DNA from: an uncultured Eubacteriales bacterium
Lineage (GTDB): Bacteria > Bacillota > Clostridia > Oscillospirales > Oscillospiraceae
DNA: 28,413 bases
Direction: 5' to 3'
Assembly: GCA_900546515.1 (NCBI GenBank)
Contig: URDG01000034.1
Span: forward strand, 1 to 28,413
This document shows, piece after piece, positions 14,166 to 23,199 of this stretch; positions within the stretch are counted from its first letter, which is position 1, and the number at the start of each line of letters is the position of its first letter. Both the position numbers and the translations under genes were made by a program. Below the pieces are notes generated by a model, which did not search any database, was not told the origin of the DNA, and saw only the letters and a list, made by a program, of their open reading frames with translations.

Positions 14166-14753
14166 ATGAAAGGCACTGAAAAAATAATCGCGCATATCCG
14201 CTCCGACGCGAAGGAGCAGGCCGACGCGATACTCGCTCAGGCCGAGCAGCAGTGCGCGAGTATCCGGGCAGATTACGAGAAGCAGGCTAAGGAGCTGTAT
14301 CGTGAAAAGATCCGCGCCGGCACCGCCGACTGCCAGGACAGAGTGGACAGTATGGACCGCATAGCCCGCATGGAGGCGAAGAAGGGCATTCTTGCCCTCA
14401 AGCAGCAGATGGTTTCCGAGAGCTTTGACAAGGCCTGCGATATGATAATAAACCTGCCGAAGGAGCAGTACGCAGCATTCCTGGCAAAGCTCGCCGCGAA
14501 GGCATCCGCCACCGGCGACGAGGAGATCATCCTCAACGCGCGCGACAGAGCCGCCGTCGGTGAGAATGTCGTGAAGGCTGCAAATGCTCTCGTAAGCGGC
14601 GGCCGCCTCAGCCTCAGCGCTGAGACCGGCAGTTTTGCCGGAGGCCTCATACTCCGCCGCGGCAGCGTGGAGGCCAACTGCACCGTGGAGCTTCTTGTCG
14701 AGCTCTGCCGCAGCGACATGTCCTCCGAGATCGCCAAGGTCCTCTTTGACTGA
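14166..14753 (+). CDS. ntpE: V-type ATPase subunit E (peripheral stalk)
   Basis: A 195-aa protein. Residues 1 to about 100 form a long charged helix (KIIAHIRSDAKEQADAILAQ and onward) that pairs with NtpF in the peripheral stalk. The C-terminal part is a globular domain (EEIILNARDRAAVGENVV, SFAGGLILRRGSVEANCTVE) that binds the top of the catalytic head. The SFAGGLIL segment is typical of the family. ACAGGAGA lies just before the ATG. Position and length match the E. hirae operon. Confidence 0.92.
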   Translation: MKGTEKIIAHIRSDAKEQADAILAQAEQQCASIRADYEKQAKELYREKIRAGTADCQDRVDSMDRIARMEAKKGILALKQQMVSESFDKACDMIINLPKEQYAAFLAKLAAKASATGDEEIILNARDRAAVGENVVKAANALVSGGRLSLSAETGSFAGGLILRRGSVEANCTVELLVELCRSDMSSEIAKVLFD

Positions 14754-14778
14754 CGGCGCCCATACAGGGAGGAATAGA

Positions 14779-15771
14779 ATGTCAGCTAAAAGAGAAGCAT
14801 ATCTCTGCCTGTCCGCGATGCTCAGAGCCAGAGAGCCTAAGCTTTTGAACAACGACAGAGCCGCCCGTATGCTCGACGCCGCCTCCTTCGAGGAGGCCGC
14901 CAAGCTGCTGACGGACAGCGGCTATGCCGACATGTCCCAGATGAACGCCAAGGAGATCGAGGCTTATCTCACTTCCCGCCGGGAAGAGATATTCGCCGAG
15001 CTTGAAAAGCTCGCGCCGGACAAGATCATACTTGATGTGTTCAAGATGAAGTACGACTACCACAACGCCAAGGTCATCATAAAGGCCGAGGCTATGGGAC
15101 AGGACGCCAAACGGCTCATGAGCGCTTCCGGGCGCATCGCTCCGGACAAGCTTTTGGAAATCTATAACGAGGATAAGATCAGCCAGCTGCCGGCCGCCTT
15201 CGGCGAAGCGCTCAGCGAAGCAAAGAGCACTCTCGCCCGCACGGCGAACCCCCAGCTCGCAGACTTCATCCTTGACCGCGCGTACTTTGCCGAGATCAGG
15301 GCCGCCGCCAAAACGCTCGAATGCCCCTTCCTCGACGGCTACGCAAACATTCTCACCGACAGCACCAATCTCAAAAGCGCCGTGCGCACCATGCGCATGG
15401 GCAAGGATCTGGAGTTCATGGACTCCGCTCTCATCCCCGGCGGCAGCGTGAGCACCGGCAGGATAGTCTCTGCCGGCGACAAGGAGAGCATCACAGCCCT
15501 CTTTGCCAACACCCTGCTTGAAAGAGCCGCGGCACTCGGCGCGGAGGCGGCGGACGGCGGCAGCATGACGGCCTTTGAGCTGGCCTGCGACAATGCCGTG
15601 ACCGCATACCTGCGCACCGCCAAGCTCGTCAGCTACGGCCCGGAGGCGGTCATTGCCTTCCTCGCCGCGGTCGAGAGCGAGATCACCGCTGTCAGAATGA
15701 TCCTCACGGGACGGCTGGCCGGCATAGAGCCGGACACCATCCGGGAAAGGCTGCGTGATATGTATGCTTAA
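14779..15771 (+). CDS. ntpC: V-type ATPase subunit C (central-stalk socket, d-like)
   Basis: A 330-aa mainly helical protein that sits on the c-ring and receives the rotor shaft (subunits D and F/G). The family is recognised from its overall pattern: AYLCLSAMLRAREPKLL at the N-terminus, YDYHNAKVIIKAEAMG (about residues 94-109), repeated helices, and the C-terminal YGPEAVIAFLAAVESEITAV with the IRMIL-like segment. The start at 14779 follows GGGAGG (14768-14773); open frame upstream of it has no family similarity. The last bases overlap ntpG. Confidence 0.9.
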   Translation: MSAKREAYLCLSAMLRAREPKLLNNDRAARMLDAASFEEAAKLLTDSGYADMSQMNAKEIEAYLTSRREEIFAELEKLAPDKIILDVFKMKYDYHNAKVIIKAEAMGQDAKRLMSASGRIAPDKLLEIYNEDKISQLPAAFGEALSEAKSTLARTANPQLADFILDRAYFAEIRAAAKTLECPFLDGYANILTDSTNLKSAVRTMRMGKDLEFMDSALIPGGSVSTGRIVSAGDKESITALFANTLLERAAALGAEAADGGSMTAFELACDNAVTAYLRTAKLVSYGPEAVIAFLAAVESEITAVRMILTGRLAGIEPDTIRERLRDMYA

Positions 15772-16084
15772 AATTGCAGTCATCGGCGGAAGCGACACCG
15801 TCATGGGCTTCAAGGCTCTCGGTCTGGAGACCTATCCCGCTGCGGACGCGGCGGAGGCAGGCCAGATCCTGCGCAGCCTCACCCGCGACAATGACGATTA
15901 CGCCATTATCTACATCGAGGAAAATCTTGCCCAGTACATGACCCACGAGATAGATAAGTTCAAGGACCGCCCCACACCGGCAATAATCCTTATTCCCGGC
16001 AGAGAGGGCTCCATCGGTCTCGGTCAGACGGCTCTGAGAGCCGCTGTCGAGCGTGCCGTCGGCACAAATATACTGGGCGATTGA
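15764..16084 (+). CDS. ntpG: V-type ATPase subunit G (F-type central stalk subunit; NtpG)
   Basis: A 106-aa alpha/beta protein of the rotor shaft, binding subunit D. The N-terminal MLKIAVIGGSDTVMGFKALG is the family signature, followed by YAIIYIEENLAQYM and PAIILIPGREGSIG. The ATG at 15764 gives the usual family start and overlaps the ntpC stop codon by 8 bases (ATGCTTAA), suggesting translational coupling; a GTG at 15755 is an alternative that would add three residues. It is followed by 39 bases containing AAAGGTGG, the ntpA ribosome-binding site. Confidence 0.9.
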   Translation: MLKIAVIGGSDTVMGFKALGLETYPAADAAEAGQILRSLTRDNDDYAIIYIEENLAQYMTHEIDKFKDRPTPAIILIPGREGSIGLGQTALRAAVERAVGTNILGD

Positions 16085-16123
16085 TATGCCCGGTCCATCA
16101 ACACTAATAAAGGTGGTAAACAA

Positions 16124-17893
16124 ATGAGCGGAACTATAACAAAAGTCTCTGGTCCGCTTGTCGTGGCCGAGGGTCTGGCGGACGCCAACGTCTCCGACGT
16201 TGTGCGTGTCGGCTCTCAGCGCCTGATAGGCGAGATCCTTAATATGACCGGCGACAAGGCCTCCATTCAGGTCTATGAGGAGACCTCCGGCCTCGGACCC
16301 GGCGCTGTGGTCGAAACCACAGGCATGCCCATGTCCGTCGAGCTTGGACCCGGTATGCTCGACAACATCTACGACGGCATCCAGCGCCCGCTGCCCGAGA
16401 TGCGCCGCCTCACCGGCGACTCCATCACCCGCGGCACCGACGTTCCCGCGCTCAACCGCGAGAAGAAGTGGGACTTCGTGCCCGTTGCCAAGCCCGGCGA
16501 CAAGGTCTCCGCGGGCGATGTTCTCGGCACCGTGCAGGAAACCAGCGCCATCAACCATAAGATCATGGTCCCCCCCGGACTTTCCGGCGAGGTCGTGAGC
16601 GTTGAGAGCGGCGAGCATGTCGTCACCGACGTTATCGCAGTCCTCAAGGACGCCAAGGGCGGCGAGCACAAGGTCACCATGCTTCAGCGCTGGCCTGTGC
16701 GTATCGCAAGACCCTACACCAAAAAGTACGTCCCCAGCCGTCCCATGAACAGCGGTCAGCGTATAATCGACACCCTTTTCCCGATCGCCAAGGGCGGTAC
16801 CGCCGCAGTCCCCGGCCCCTTCGGTTCCGGCAAGACCGTCGTGCAGCACCAGCTGGCGAAGTGGTCCGATGTGGACATCGTTATCTACATAGGCTGCGGC
16901 GAGCGCGGCAATGAGATGACCGACGTTCTCATGGAGTTCCCCGAACTCAAGGACCCGCGCAACGGCGAGCCTCTGATGAAGCGCACCGTGCTTATAGCCA
17001 ACACCTCCGACATGCCCGTTGCGGCCCGTGAGGCCTCCATCTACACCGGCATCACGATAGCCGAGTATTTCCGCGACATGGGCTATGACGTGGCAGTCCT
17101 TGCAGACTCCACCTCCCGCTGGGCCGAGGCTCTGCGTGAGATGTCCGGCCGTCTGGAAGAGATGCCCGGCGAAGAGGGCTATCCTGCATACCTCGCCTCC
17201 CGTCTTGCTCAGTTCTATGAGCGCGCAGGCGTTGTGGAGTGCCTCGGCACCGACGACCGTCAGGGCTCCGTCACCGCCATCGGCGCTGTCTCGCCTCCGG
17301 GCGGCGACCTTTCCGAGCCTGTCTCGCAGGCGACGATGCGTATCGTCAAGGTGTTCTGGGCGCTTGACAGCTCTCTGGCCTACGCCCGCCACTTCCCGGC
17401 GATCAACTGGCTGACGTCGTACTCGCTGTACACCGACTCGCTGCGCGAGTTCTACGACAAGGAATTCGGCGCGACGTATATGGCCAACCGCACGAAGGCC
17501 ATGAGCATTCTGCAGGAAGAGGCAGAGCTTCAGGAGATCGTCCGTCTCGTCGGTCAGGACGCGCTCAGCCCCGCCGACCGCATGACGATGGAGACCGCGC
17601 GTATGATCCGCGAGGACTTCCTGCAGCAGAACGCCTTTGTCGACGAGGACGCTTACTCCTCCTACGCAAAGCAGTTCCGCCTGCTGGACATCGTGCTCAA
17701 CTACGACAGCCTCTGCCGCGCGGCTCTTGAAAAGAACGCCGACATGAACGGCCTGTTCGCTATCGACGCACGCGAGAAGATCGGCCGCGCAAAGATGGCG
17801 GACGCCAAGACCTTTGAAGCCGATTACGACGCTATCGCCGCCGAGATGAAGGCGGAGATCGAAGCTGTCATTGCCGGAGGTGAGGACGCATGA
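16124..17893 (+). CDS. ntpA: V-type ATPase catalytic subunit A
   Basis: A 589-aa catalytic subunit; three copies alternate with B in the head and hydrolyse ATP to drive rotation. The Walker A sequence is GPFGSGKTVVQ (231-241), where the GPFGSGKT form is typical of V/A-type A subunits. It is followed by GCGERGNEMTDVL (257-269) and LADSTSRWAEALREMSGRLE. The non-homologous insertion typical of A subunits lies between about residues 110 and 200. The length is normal. The last four bases (ATGA) overlap the ntpB start. Confidence 0.97.
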   Translation: MSGTITKVSGPLVVAEGLADANVSDVVRVGSQRLIGEILNMTGDKASIQVYEETSGLGPGAVVETTGMPMSVELGPGMLDNIYDGIQRPLPEMRRLTGDSITRGTDVPALNREKKWDFVPVAKPGDKVSAGDVLGTVQETSAINHKIMVPPGLSGEVVSVESGEHVVTDVIAVLKDAKGGEHKVTMLQRWPVRIARPYTKKYVPSRPMNSGQRIIDTLFPIAKGGTAAVPGPFGSGKTVVQHQLAKWSDVDIVIYIGCGERGNEMTDVLMEFPELKDPRNGEPLMKRTVLIANTSDMPVAAREASIYTGITIAEYFRDMGYDVAVLADSTSRWAEALREMSGRLEEMPGEEGYPAYLASRLAQFYERAGVVECLGTDDRQGSVTAIGAVSPPGGDLSEPVSQATMRIVKVFWALDSSLAYARHFPAINWLTSYSLYTDSLREFYDKEFGATYMANRTKAMSILQEEAELQEIVRLVGQDALSPADRMTMETARMIREDFLQQNAFVDEDAYSSYAKQFRLLDIVLNYDSLCRAALEKNADMNGLFAIDAREKIGRAKMADAKTFEADYDAIAAEMKAEIEAVIAGGEDA

Positions 17894-19263
17894 TTAAAGA
17901 GTATAAGACTATAAAAGAGATCGCAAGCCCTCTGATGATAGTTGAGGACGTCGAGGGTGTCACCTACGACGAGCTCGGCGAGATTGAGCTCCCCAACGGC
18001 GAGATCCGCCGCTGCAAGGTGCTCGAGGTCGAGGGCAGCCGCGCTGTCGTCCAGCTGTTCGAGTCCGCGCAGGGCATCAACCTTGCAGAGTCCAAGGTCC
18101 GCTTCCTCGGCCATCCCCAGCAGCTGGCAGTGTCCGAGGATATGCTCGGCCGCGTATTCAACGGTATGGGCCTGCCCATAGACGGCGGCCCCGAGATACT
18201 TGCGGACGCGCATATGGACATCAACGGCCTGCCCATGAACCCGGCGGCCCGCGCATACCCCGCAGAGTTCATCCAGACCGGCGTTTCCACCATAGACGGC
18301 CTGAACACTCTGGTCCGCGGCCAGAAGCTGCCCATATTCTCCGGCTCCGGCCTGCCCCACGCCGCGCTTGCCGCGCAGATAGTGCGTCAGGCAAAGGTTC
18401 TGGGCGACAACGAGACCTTCGCTGTCGTATTTGCCGCAATAGGCATCACCTTTGAGGAATCCGAGTATTTCATCAACGACTTCCGCCGCACCGGCGCTAT
18501 CGACCGTACCGTCGTTTTCTCCAACCTTGCAAACGACCCCGCAGTCGAGCGTATCGCGACCCCGCGCGTCGCGCTGACCGCCGCCGAGTACCTCGCATTT
18601 GAGAAAGGCATGCAGGTCCTGGTCATCATGACCGATATAACCAACTATGCCGAGGCTCTGCGTGAGGTCTCCGCCGCAAAGAAGGAAGTTCCGGGCCGCC
18701 GCGGCTATCCCGGCTACCTGTACACCGACCTTGCGACCCTGTACGAACGCGCAGGCCGCCGTCAGGGCAAGAGCGGCTCCATCACCATGATCCCGATCCT
18801 GACCATGCCCGAAGACGACAAGACCCACCCGATCCCCGACCTGACCGGCTACATCACCGAGGGTCAGATCATCCTCAGCCGCGAGCTGCACCGCAAGGGC
18901 ATCGTTCCTCCCGTGGACGTTCTGCCGTCCCTGAGCCGTCTGAAGGATAAGGGCATCGGCGTAGGCAAGACCCGTGAGGACCATTCCGGCACCATGAACC
19001 AGCTCTTTGCCGCTTACTCCCGCGGCAAGGACGCCAAGGAGCTCATGACCATACTCGGCGAAGCCGCTCTGTCGGACGATGACAAGCTCTTTGCAAAATT
19101 TGCGGACGAGTTTGAAAAGGTCTACGTCAGCCAGGGCAACAACACCAACCGCTCTATTCAGGAGACCCTTGACCTCGGCTGGCAGCTGCTGAGCATTCTG
19201 CCCCGCCGCGAGCTCAAGCGTATCAAGCCTGAGATGATAGACACGTACATGCCCAAGAAGTAA
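17890..19263 (+). CDS. ntpB: V-type ATPase regulatory subunit B
   Basis: A 457-aa non-catalytic nucleotide-binding subunit of the head. It lacks a proper P-loop (GSGLPHAALAAQIVRQA replaces GxxGxGKT), as expected for B. Family segments include GRVFNGMGLPIDGGPEI, IQTGVSTIDGLNTLVRGQKLPIFS, LTAAEYLAFEKGMQVLVIMT and REVSAAKKEVPGRRGYPGYL. The start overlaps ntpA by 4 bases, giving the equal expression needed for an A3B3 head. Confidence 0.97.
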   Translation: MIKEYKTIKEIASPLMIVEDVEGVTYDELGEIELPNGEIRRCKVLEVEGSRAVVQLFESAQGINLAESKVRFLGHPQQLAVSEDMLGRVFNGMGLPIDGGPEILADAHMDINGLPMNPAARAYPAEFIQTGVSTIDGLNTLVRGQKLPIFSGSGLPHAALAAQIVRQAKVLGDNETFAVVFAAIGITFEESEYFINDFRRTGAIDRTVVFSNLANDPAVERIATPRVALTAAEYLAFEKGMQVLVIMTDITNYAEALREVSAAKKEVPGRRGYPGYLYTDLATLYERAGRRQGKSGSITMIPILTMPEDDKTHPIPDLTGYITEGQIILSRELHRKGIVPPVDVLPSLSRLKDKGIGVGKTREDHSGTMNQLFAAYSRGKDAKELMTILGEAALSDDDKLFAKFADEFEKVYVSQGNNTNRSIQETLDLGWQLLSILPRRELKRIKPEMIDTYMPKK

Positions 19264-19301
19264 AACCCAAAATTTATTTTGAAAAACGGAGGTGATGCTT
19301 T

Positions 19302-19955
19302 TTGGCAAGCACTGCTATAACCCCGACCAGAATGGTGCTCAACCAGCTCAAGGGCAGGCTCAAGACCGCGCGACGCGGCCACAAGCTGCTCAAGGACAAG
19401 CGCGACGAGCTGATGCGCCAGTTCATGGATGTGGTCAAGCTCAACAAGCAGCTCAGGAACCGCGTTGAAGAGGGGCTGACGGCTGCCTTCGGCTCTTTGC
19501 AGGTGGCAAGCTCAATCATGTCGCCGGAGATGCTCGAGCAGGCTCTGCTCTACCCGCGTCAGAGTGTGGAGCTGGGCATGAAGTATAAAAACATCATGAG
19601 CGTCAATGTCCCGGTCTACTCTTTCCAGACCAAGAGCAACGATCCCAGCGAGATATACCCCTACGGCTTTGCGCAGACCTCCGGCGAGTTGGACGACGCG
19701 CTGGACAAGCTTGCAAAGGTGTTCGAGGACATGCTGGAGCTGGCTCAGGTGGAAAAGACCATGCAGCTTCTCGCGGAGGAGATCGAAAAGACGCGCCGCC
19801 GCGTCAACGCGCTGGAGTACGTCATGATCCCCGAGCTTGAGAGCAATATCAAGTATATCTCCATGAAGCTGGAGGAGAACGAAAACTCCACCAAGGTGCG
19901 GCTGCTGAAGGTCAAGGAAATGGTCCTTCAGGACGCTCACCACTACAAACAGTAA
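19302..19955 (+). CDS. ntpD: V-type ATPase subunit D (rotor shaft)
   Basis: A 217-aa protein forming the long antiparallel coiled-coil rotor that turns inside the A3B3 head. The N-terminal helix starts ITPTRMVLNQLKGRLKTARR and continues HKLLKDKRDELMRQF; the C-terminal helix includes RRRVNALEYVMIPELES, a strong family marker. The start codon is TTG, preceded by GGAGGTGA (19288-19295); the ATG inside that stretch is out of frame. This is the last gene of the operon; the NtpH and NtpJ (potassium transporter) genes found in E. hirae are absent here. Confidence 0.93.
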   Translation: MASTAITPTRMVLNQLKGRLKTARRGHKLLKDKRDELMRQFMDVVKLNKQLRNRVEEGLTAAFGSLQVASSIMSPEMLEQALLYPRQSVELGMKYKNIMSVNVPVYSFQTKSNDPSEIYPYGFAQTSGELDDALDKLAKVFEDMLELAQVEKTMQLLAEEIEKTRRRVNALEYVMIPELESNIKYISMKLEENENSTKVRLLKVKEMVLQDAHHYKQ

Positions 19956-19974
19956 AAAAGCCATCAAGCGAACG

Positions 19975-20005
19975 CCACCCGGAGCATTCGGCTCCGGGTG
20001 GTTCA
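19975..20005 (+). terminator. Terminator after the V-ATPase operon
   Basis: A perfect 11-bp stem, CCACCCGGAGC (19975-19985) with GCTCCGGGTGG (19991-20001), around ATTCG. The tail is only TTCATTAAT, so termination may be leaky into the next gene. Confidence 0.7.
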
Positions 20006-20035
20006 TTAATAATCAATTCTAAATGAGGGACTGCC

Positions 20036-20590
20036 ATGCTTATTGAAAACAGGGAATATACCATGCCGGACGGCCGCACCGTCACCGTGCGCAGCACCTG
20101 CGCGGCAGACACCGCAGCCGTGCTGGAGCAGATGTGCCGAACCTCGGCCGAGACGTATTTTATGATACGCACGGCGGACGAGGTCAGGCAGATACCGCTT
20201 GAGGAGGAAGAGCGGAAGCTCGCCGCGCTCAACGCTTCGCCGCTGGACGCCTTCATCGTCGCGGAACACGCCGGGCGCATAATCGGCTCTGCGGGCATCT
20301 CCCCGATCCGCGTGCGGCAGAGGACGCTCCACCGCGCATCGTTCGGCATTTCCATCGAGGCGGATTTTTGCAGCGGGGGACTGGGCAGCTTCATGCTGCA
20401 AACGCTTATAGACGCCGCGCGGCGGATCGGGTATTCTCAGATAGAGCTCGGCGTATACTCCGACAATCCGCGCGCTATACGCTGCTATGAAAAGGCCGGC
20501 TTCACCGCATGGGGCGCGTTGCCCCGCGCCTTCAGGCTGGAGGACGGCACATACCGCGACGAGGTGCAGATGACGCTGATGCTGAAATGA
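20036..20590 (+). CDS. GNAT family N-acetyltransferase (paralogue)
   Basis: A 184-aa GNAT-fold acetyltransferase. The acetyl-CoA loop is DFCSGGLGSFML (110-121), and the C-terminal motif NPRAIRCYEKAGFTAWGALPR (134-154) is typical. The N-terminal DGRTVTVRSTCAADTAAV is the usual first strand and helix. GAGGGA (20025-20030) lies 5 bases before the ATG. It shares its layout and several motifs with the acetyltransferase at 180-716 (IPLEEE near residue 53, GALPR near 150), so they are probable paralogues. The substrate is unknown. It may be partly read through from the V-ATPase operon, and its 3' end is only 8 bases from the convergent M56 gene. Confidence 0.9.
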   Translation: MLIENREYTMPDGRTVTVRSTCAADTAAVLEQMCRTSAETYFMIRTADEVRQIPLEEEERKLAALNASPLDAFIVAEHAGRIIGSAGISPIRVRQRTLHRASFGISIEADFCSGGLGSFMLQTLIDAARRIGYSQIELGVYSDNPRAIRCYEKAGFTAWGALPRAFRLEDGTYRDEVQMTLMLK

Positions 20591-20598
20591 GCGCCTTT

Positions 20599-22755
20599 TT
20601 ATCCGATCGCGCCGATAATGTCGACCGTCTCGCCCGTCTCCGCGTCCAGCTTTACCCCGTAGCTGCGGTCCGCAGCCGCGGGGATATTTTTTGTCCAGAT
20701 CATCCAGTACGGGCGGTTTCCGTCAAGCTCCAGCCTTGCGGAGCGCCGGTCGTTCAGCAGCGCCTCCGCGTCCAGCTCCATCGACTGCTGCGCAAAATAT
20801 CCGTTCAGCGCCGTTACGGCCTTCCCGACCGCCTCCTGCTCCGTGAGCCACGCGCTCATATCCCCGTCAAAGCTCCCGATAAATTCATCGGAATCCCCCC
20901 GCGTCAGAACATATGTGGATAATCCGTCGGAATCAAACGAGACGAAAATAAATGTTCCGGTGTATATTTTGCCGTCCAGCATCTGATTTATGCTCACGAC
21001 GCGGTTCGCTCTGGACACTCTGGTCACATAGAACTCATATCCCGTGCGTCCGTCAAAAAGTCCCGGCGTCAGCCGGCTCGCAAGCGCCGCTGCCGCTGAC
21101 GTCAGCTCCGTGTTGTCCGCATCCGCGGACAGCACAGGCACGGTCTCTCCGCCCGGTTCGGCGCTTATCGCCTCCACCGCGCCGTCTGCGTCCGTCACGA
21201 CGGTGTAGCCGTCGTTTTTGTATATGTGCCTGTCATCGCCGAAGTGCATCCTCTGCACAACGTCGTCCGTCTCGGTAAGCTCTCCGGCCGGCCGCAGCAG
21301 GCTCCGGGCATAGTCCATCCCTGTCTCCGTACCGGCAGGCGCGGCAGTGATCTGCTCATAGGTCCTTACATACCCGTCAGAGGGCGTGATCACCTCTCCC
21401 ACCATCGGTTCAAGCTCGTTCTGCCGCCCGGCGCTCAGCTCGTTCCACGCCGCGGTGAAGCCCTGCGGGTCTCTCTGCGCCGCCGCCCTCAGCACCGCCG
21501 CATAGCCCTCGGTATATGCGCCGTCATACCCGTCGATATGTGTGAAAAGCAGCTCATACTGCTCCGGCGTGAGAGAGTTATTCCCGGCATACTCGCGCAG
21601 CGACTCCAGCAGCGCTATCGCCGCATCGACGCCGTTTTCACCTGCGTATACGTCAAGGTGCAGAGTGCCGGAGGCGAAATCGGAGAAGAAGCTCTCCGCC
21701 ATGGCCGTATGCAGCGCCTTTGCGCTCTCGGCATCCGTCTGCGCATCATTGTCCGCACTCGCTTCAATGTTCGCCGGCGCTTCAATGTCCGCGCCGTCCG
21801 CCGGGCCATCTTTTTTCTCCACGGGGTCCGTCAGAAAGCACACCGCAGCCAGGGCGCACACGGCAAGCGCCGCGGCGACTATCCGGAACGCGGGCTTTTT
21901 GTAATTGAGCACCTTTTTCACGCGCTCCTTTACGCCTACCTCACCGAACGCCAACGGACATGCCGCCACCGCCCGGCGCGGCGCGCTGCACGCGAGCAGC
22001 GCGCGGGAATACTCCCTGCGTTCCTCGAGCCCCAGCGCTTTTACCGCCCGCTCATCGCATGCAAGCTCAATGTCTCTGCAAAAGAGAATATAAGCGGCCC
22101 ACACCAGCGGGTCGAACCAATAGACCGACAAAATCAGGAAGCCCAGCGGCTTCCACAGATTATCCCGCCGCGCAATATGCGCACGCTCGTGCGCGATGAC
22201 ATGCGCGCTCTGCGCCGTGTCCATCCCCGCCGGGAGATAGATGACCGGCCGGAATATGCCGAGAATAAACGGCGAATCGACCGCATCACACAGCCGTATT
22301 CCGTCCCCGGCAGGCACGGATTCGGCCACCTCCCGCCGCAGCCGCAGCCAGCTTGCCAGCGCCCATATCAGCATGCCCGCCGCCCCGGCGGCCCAGACGG
22401 CGCCCGCTATATTCATCCACAGGTCCAGCGTGTTGACGCTCTGCGCCGGCTCCGAAGCGAAGCTCCCTGAGAAAACCGGATTTACGGCGCTGTCTATGAC
22501 CTCGACGCCGCTCGTTATCTCAGGCCGCGCAGAATAGCGCACCGTGTACTCGCTCACCGTCTCCCGGCTCGGTATCAGGCTCGCCCGGCTCTCAAGCGTG
22601 AACGGGCATACGAGCCGCAGCGCAACGAGCGCCCACAGTATGCATATCGCCCAGCGCGGCGCGCGCCGGAGAACCAGCCGCAGCACGAACACCGCGAGGA
22701 TCAGCCATCCGGCGGCAATGCTCATGTTCAGAAGCTTCAGAAATATGCTCTCCAC
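20599..22755 (-). CDS. BlaR1/MecR1-like M56 metallopeptidase receptor with an unusual extracellular domain
   Basis: A 718-aa membrane protein. The N-terminal part has helices at about 10-30 and 36-51, 113-136 and 202-225, enclosing a zinc peptidase site: HERAH (189-193) and ELACDE (E230) are the M56 signatures. A further helix lies at about 290-308, followed by an external domain of about 400 residues. In BlaR1 that part is a penicillin-binding sensor; here I find no SxxK in it, and no KTG or SxN box, so the ligand is probably not a beta-lactam. Its end (SYGVKLDAETGETVDIIG) looks PepSY-like. In BlaR1 systems ligand binding triggers the peptidase, leading to loss of the BlaI repressor. The gene starts 1 base after the blaI stop. 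Confidence 0.87.
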   Translation of the reverse strand: MESIFLKLLNMSIAAGWLILAVFVLRLVLRRAPRWAICILWALVALRLVCPFTLESRASLIPSRETVSEYTVRYSARPEITSGVEVIDSAVNPVFSGSFASEPAQSVNTLDLWMNIAGAVWAAGAAGMLIWALASWLRLRREVAESVPAGDGIRLCDAVDSPFILGIFRPVIYLPAGMDTAQSAHVIAHERAHIARRDNLWKPLGFLILSVYWFDPLVWAAYILFCRDIELACDERAVKALGLEERREYSRALLACSAPRRAVAACPLAFGEVGVKERVKKVLNYKKPAFRIVAAALAVCALAAVCFLTDPVEKKDGPADGADIEAPANIEASADNDAQTDAESAKALHTAMAESFFSDFASGTLHLDVYAGENGVDAAIALLESLREYAGNNSLTPEQYELLFTHIDGYDGAYTEGYAAVLRAAAQRDPQGFTAAWNELSAGRQNELEPMVGEVITPSDGYVRTYEQITAAPAGTETGMDYARSLLRPAGELTETDDVVQRMHFGDDRHIYKNDGYTVVTDADGAVEAISAEPGGETVPVLSADADNTELTSAAAALASRLTPGLFDGRTGYEFYVTRVSRANRVVSINQMLDGKIYTGTFIFVSFDSDGLSTYVLTRGDSDEFIGSFDGDMSAWLTEQEAVGKAVTALNGYFAQQSMELDAEALLNDRRSARLELDGNRPYWMIWTKNIPAAADRSYGVKLDAETGETVDIIGAIG

Positions 22756-22756
22756 G

Positions 22757-23119
22757 CTAATCCTCCTTTGCGTTTTCGATCATTCTCAATATTTCGGCGC
22801 GCTCTTCTCCGGTGAGGGGCTGCGTGCTTGTAAATGCCGCGATGAACGCAGGCAGAGAGCCGCCGAAGCTCTCCTCCACGACCTTCTGCGACCGCATGGA
22901 ATAAAACTCCGCGCGGGATATGACCGCCGTCACAGTGCCGCCGTCGTTCCTGAACAGGCCCTTGTCGCACAAGCGGCGCAGCACCGTATGCACGGTAGTC
23001 CGCTTCCATCCCAGCTCCGATGCGCCGAGCTTCACGAGCTCCGACGACGTGACCGGCTCATGCGCCCACACGATGTCCGCAAAGCGCGACTCGCCCATTC
23101 CCATCTGTATTTCAGGCAT
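22757..23119 (-). CDS. BlaI/MecI-family transcriptional repressor
   Basis: A 120-aa winged-helix repressor of the BlaI/MecI/CopY group. The DNA-binding part is clear: ESRFADIVWAHEPVTSSELV, then GWKRTTVHTVLRRLCDKGL, the recognition helix and wing. The C-terminal dimerisation helices follow (FGGSLPAFIAAF, LTGEERAEILRMIENA). The start at 23119 gives MPEIQMG, with GAGGTG 6 bases upstream; a longer frame to 23209 would run through the operators. It is the first gene of the pair with the M56 receptor and probably represses its own operon through the palindromes directly upstream. No beta-lactamase gene is nearby. Confidence 0.9.
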   Translation of the reverse strand: MPEIQMGMGESRFADIVWAHEPVTSSELVKLGASELGWKRTTVHTVLRRLCDKGLFRNDGGTVTAVISRAEFYSMRSQKVVEESFGGSLPAFIAAFTSTQPLTGEERAEILRMIENAKED

Positions 23120-23154
23120 ATCCGTCACCTCATTATATTCGGCATTCGCCTTGT

Positions 23155-23199
23155 AGACTACTCGTTGTAGTCTCACATACAGACTACACCATGTAGACG
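23155..23199. promoter_or_regulatory. Two tandem BlaI-type operators
   Basis: Operator 1 is AGACTAC-TCGTT-GTAGTCT (23155-23173), perfect. Operator 2 is AGACTAC-ACCAT-GTAGACG (23181-23199), near-perfect. The same CTAC-N5-GTAG core is repeated at a 26-base spacing, matching the inverted-repeat style of BlaI/MecI sites. Operator 2 covers the predicted -10 region of the blaI promoter; operator 1 lies just downstream of it. Confidence 0.78.

Noticed and set aside
15704..17392. Long minus-strand frame across ntpC, ntpG and ntpA
   Set aside because: It spans several real genes, has no start signals and is explained by codon bias of the V-ATPase genes.
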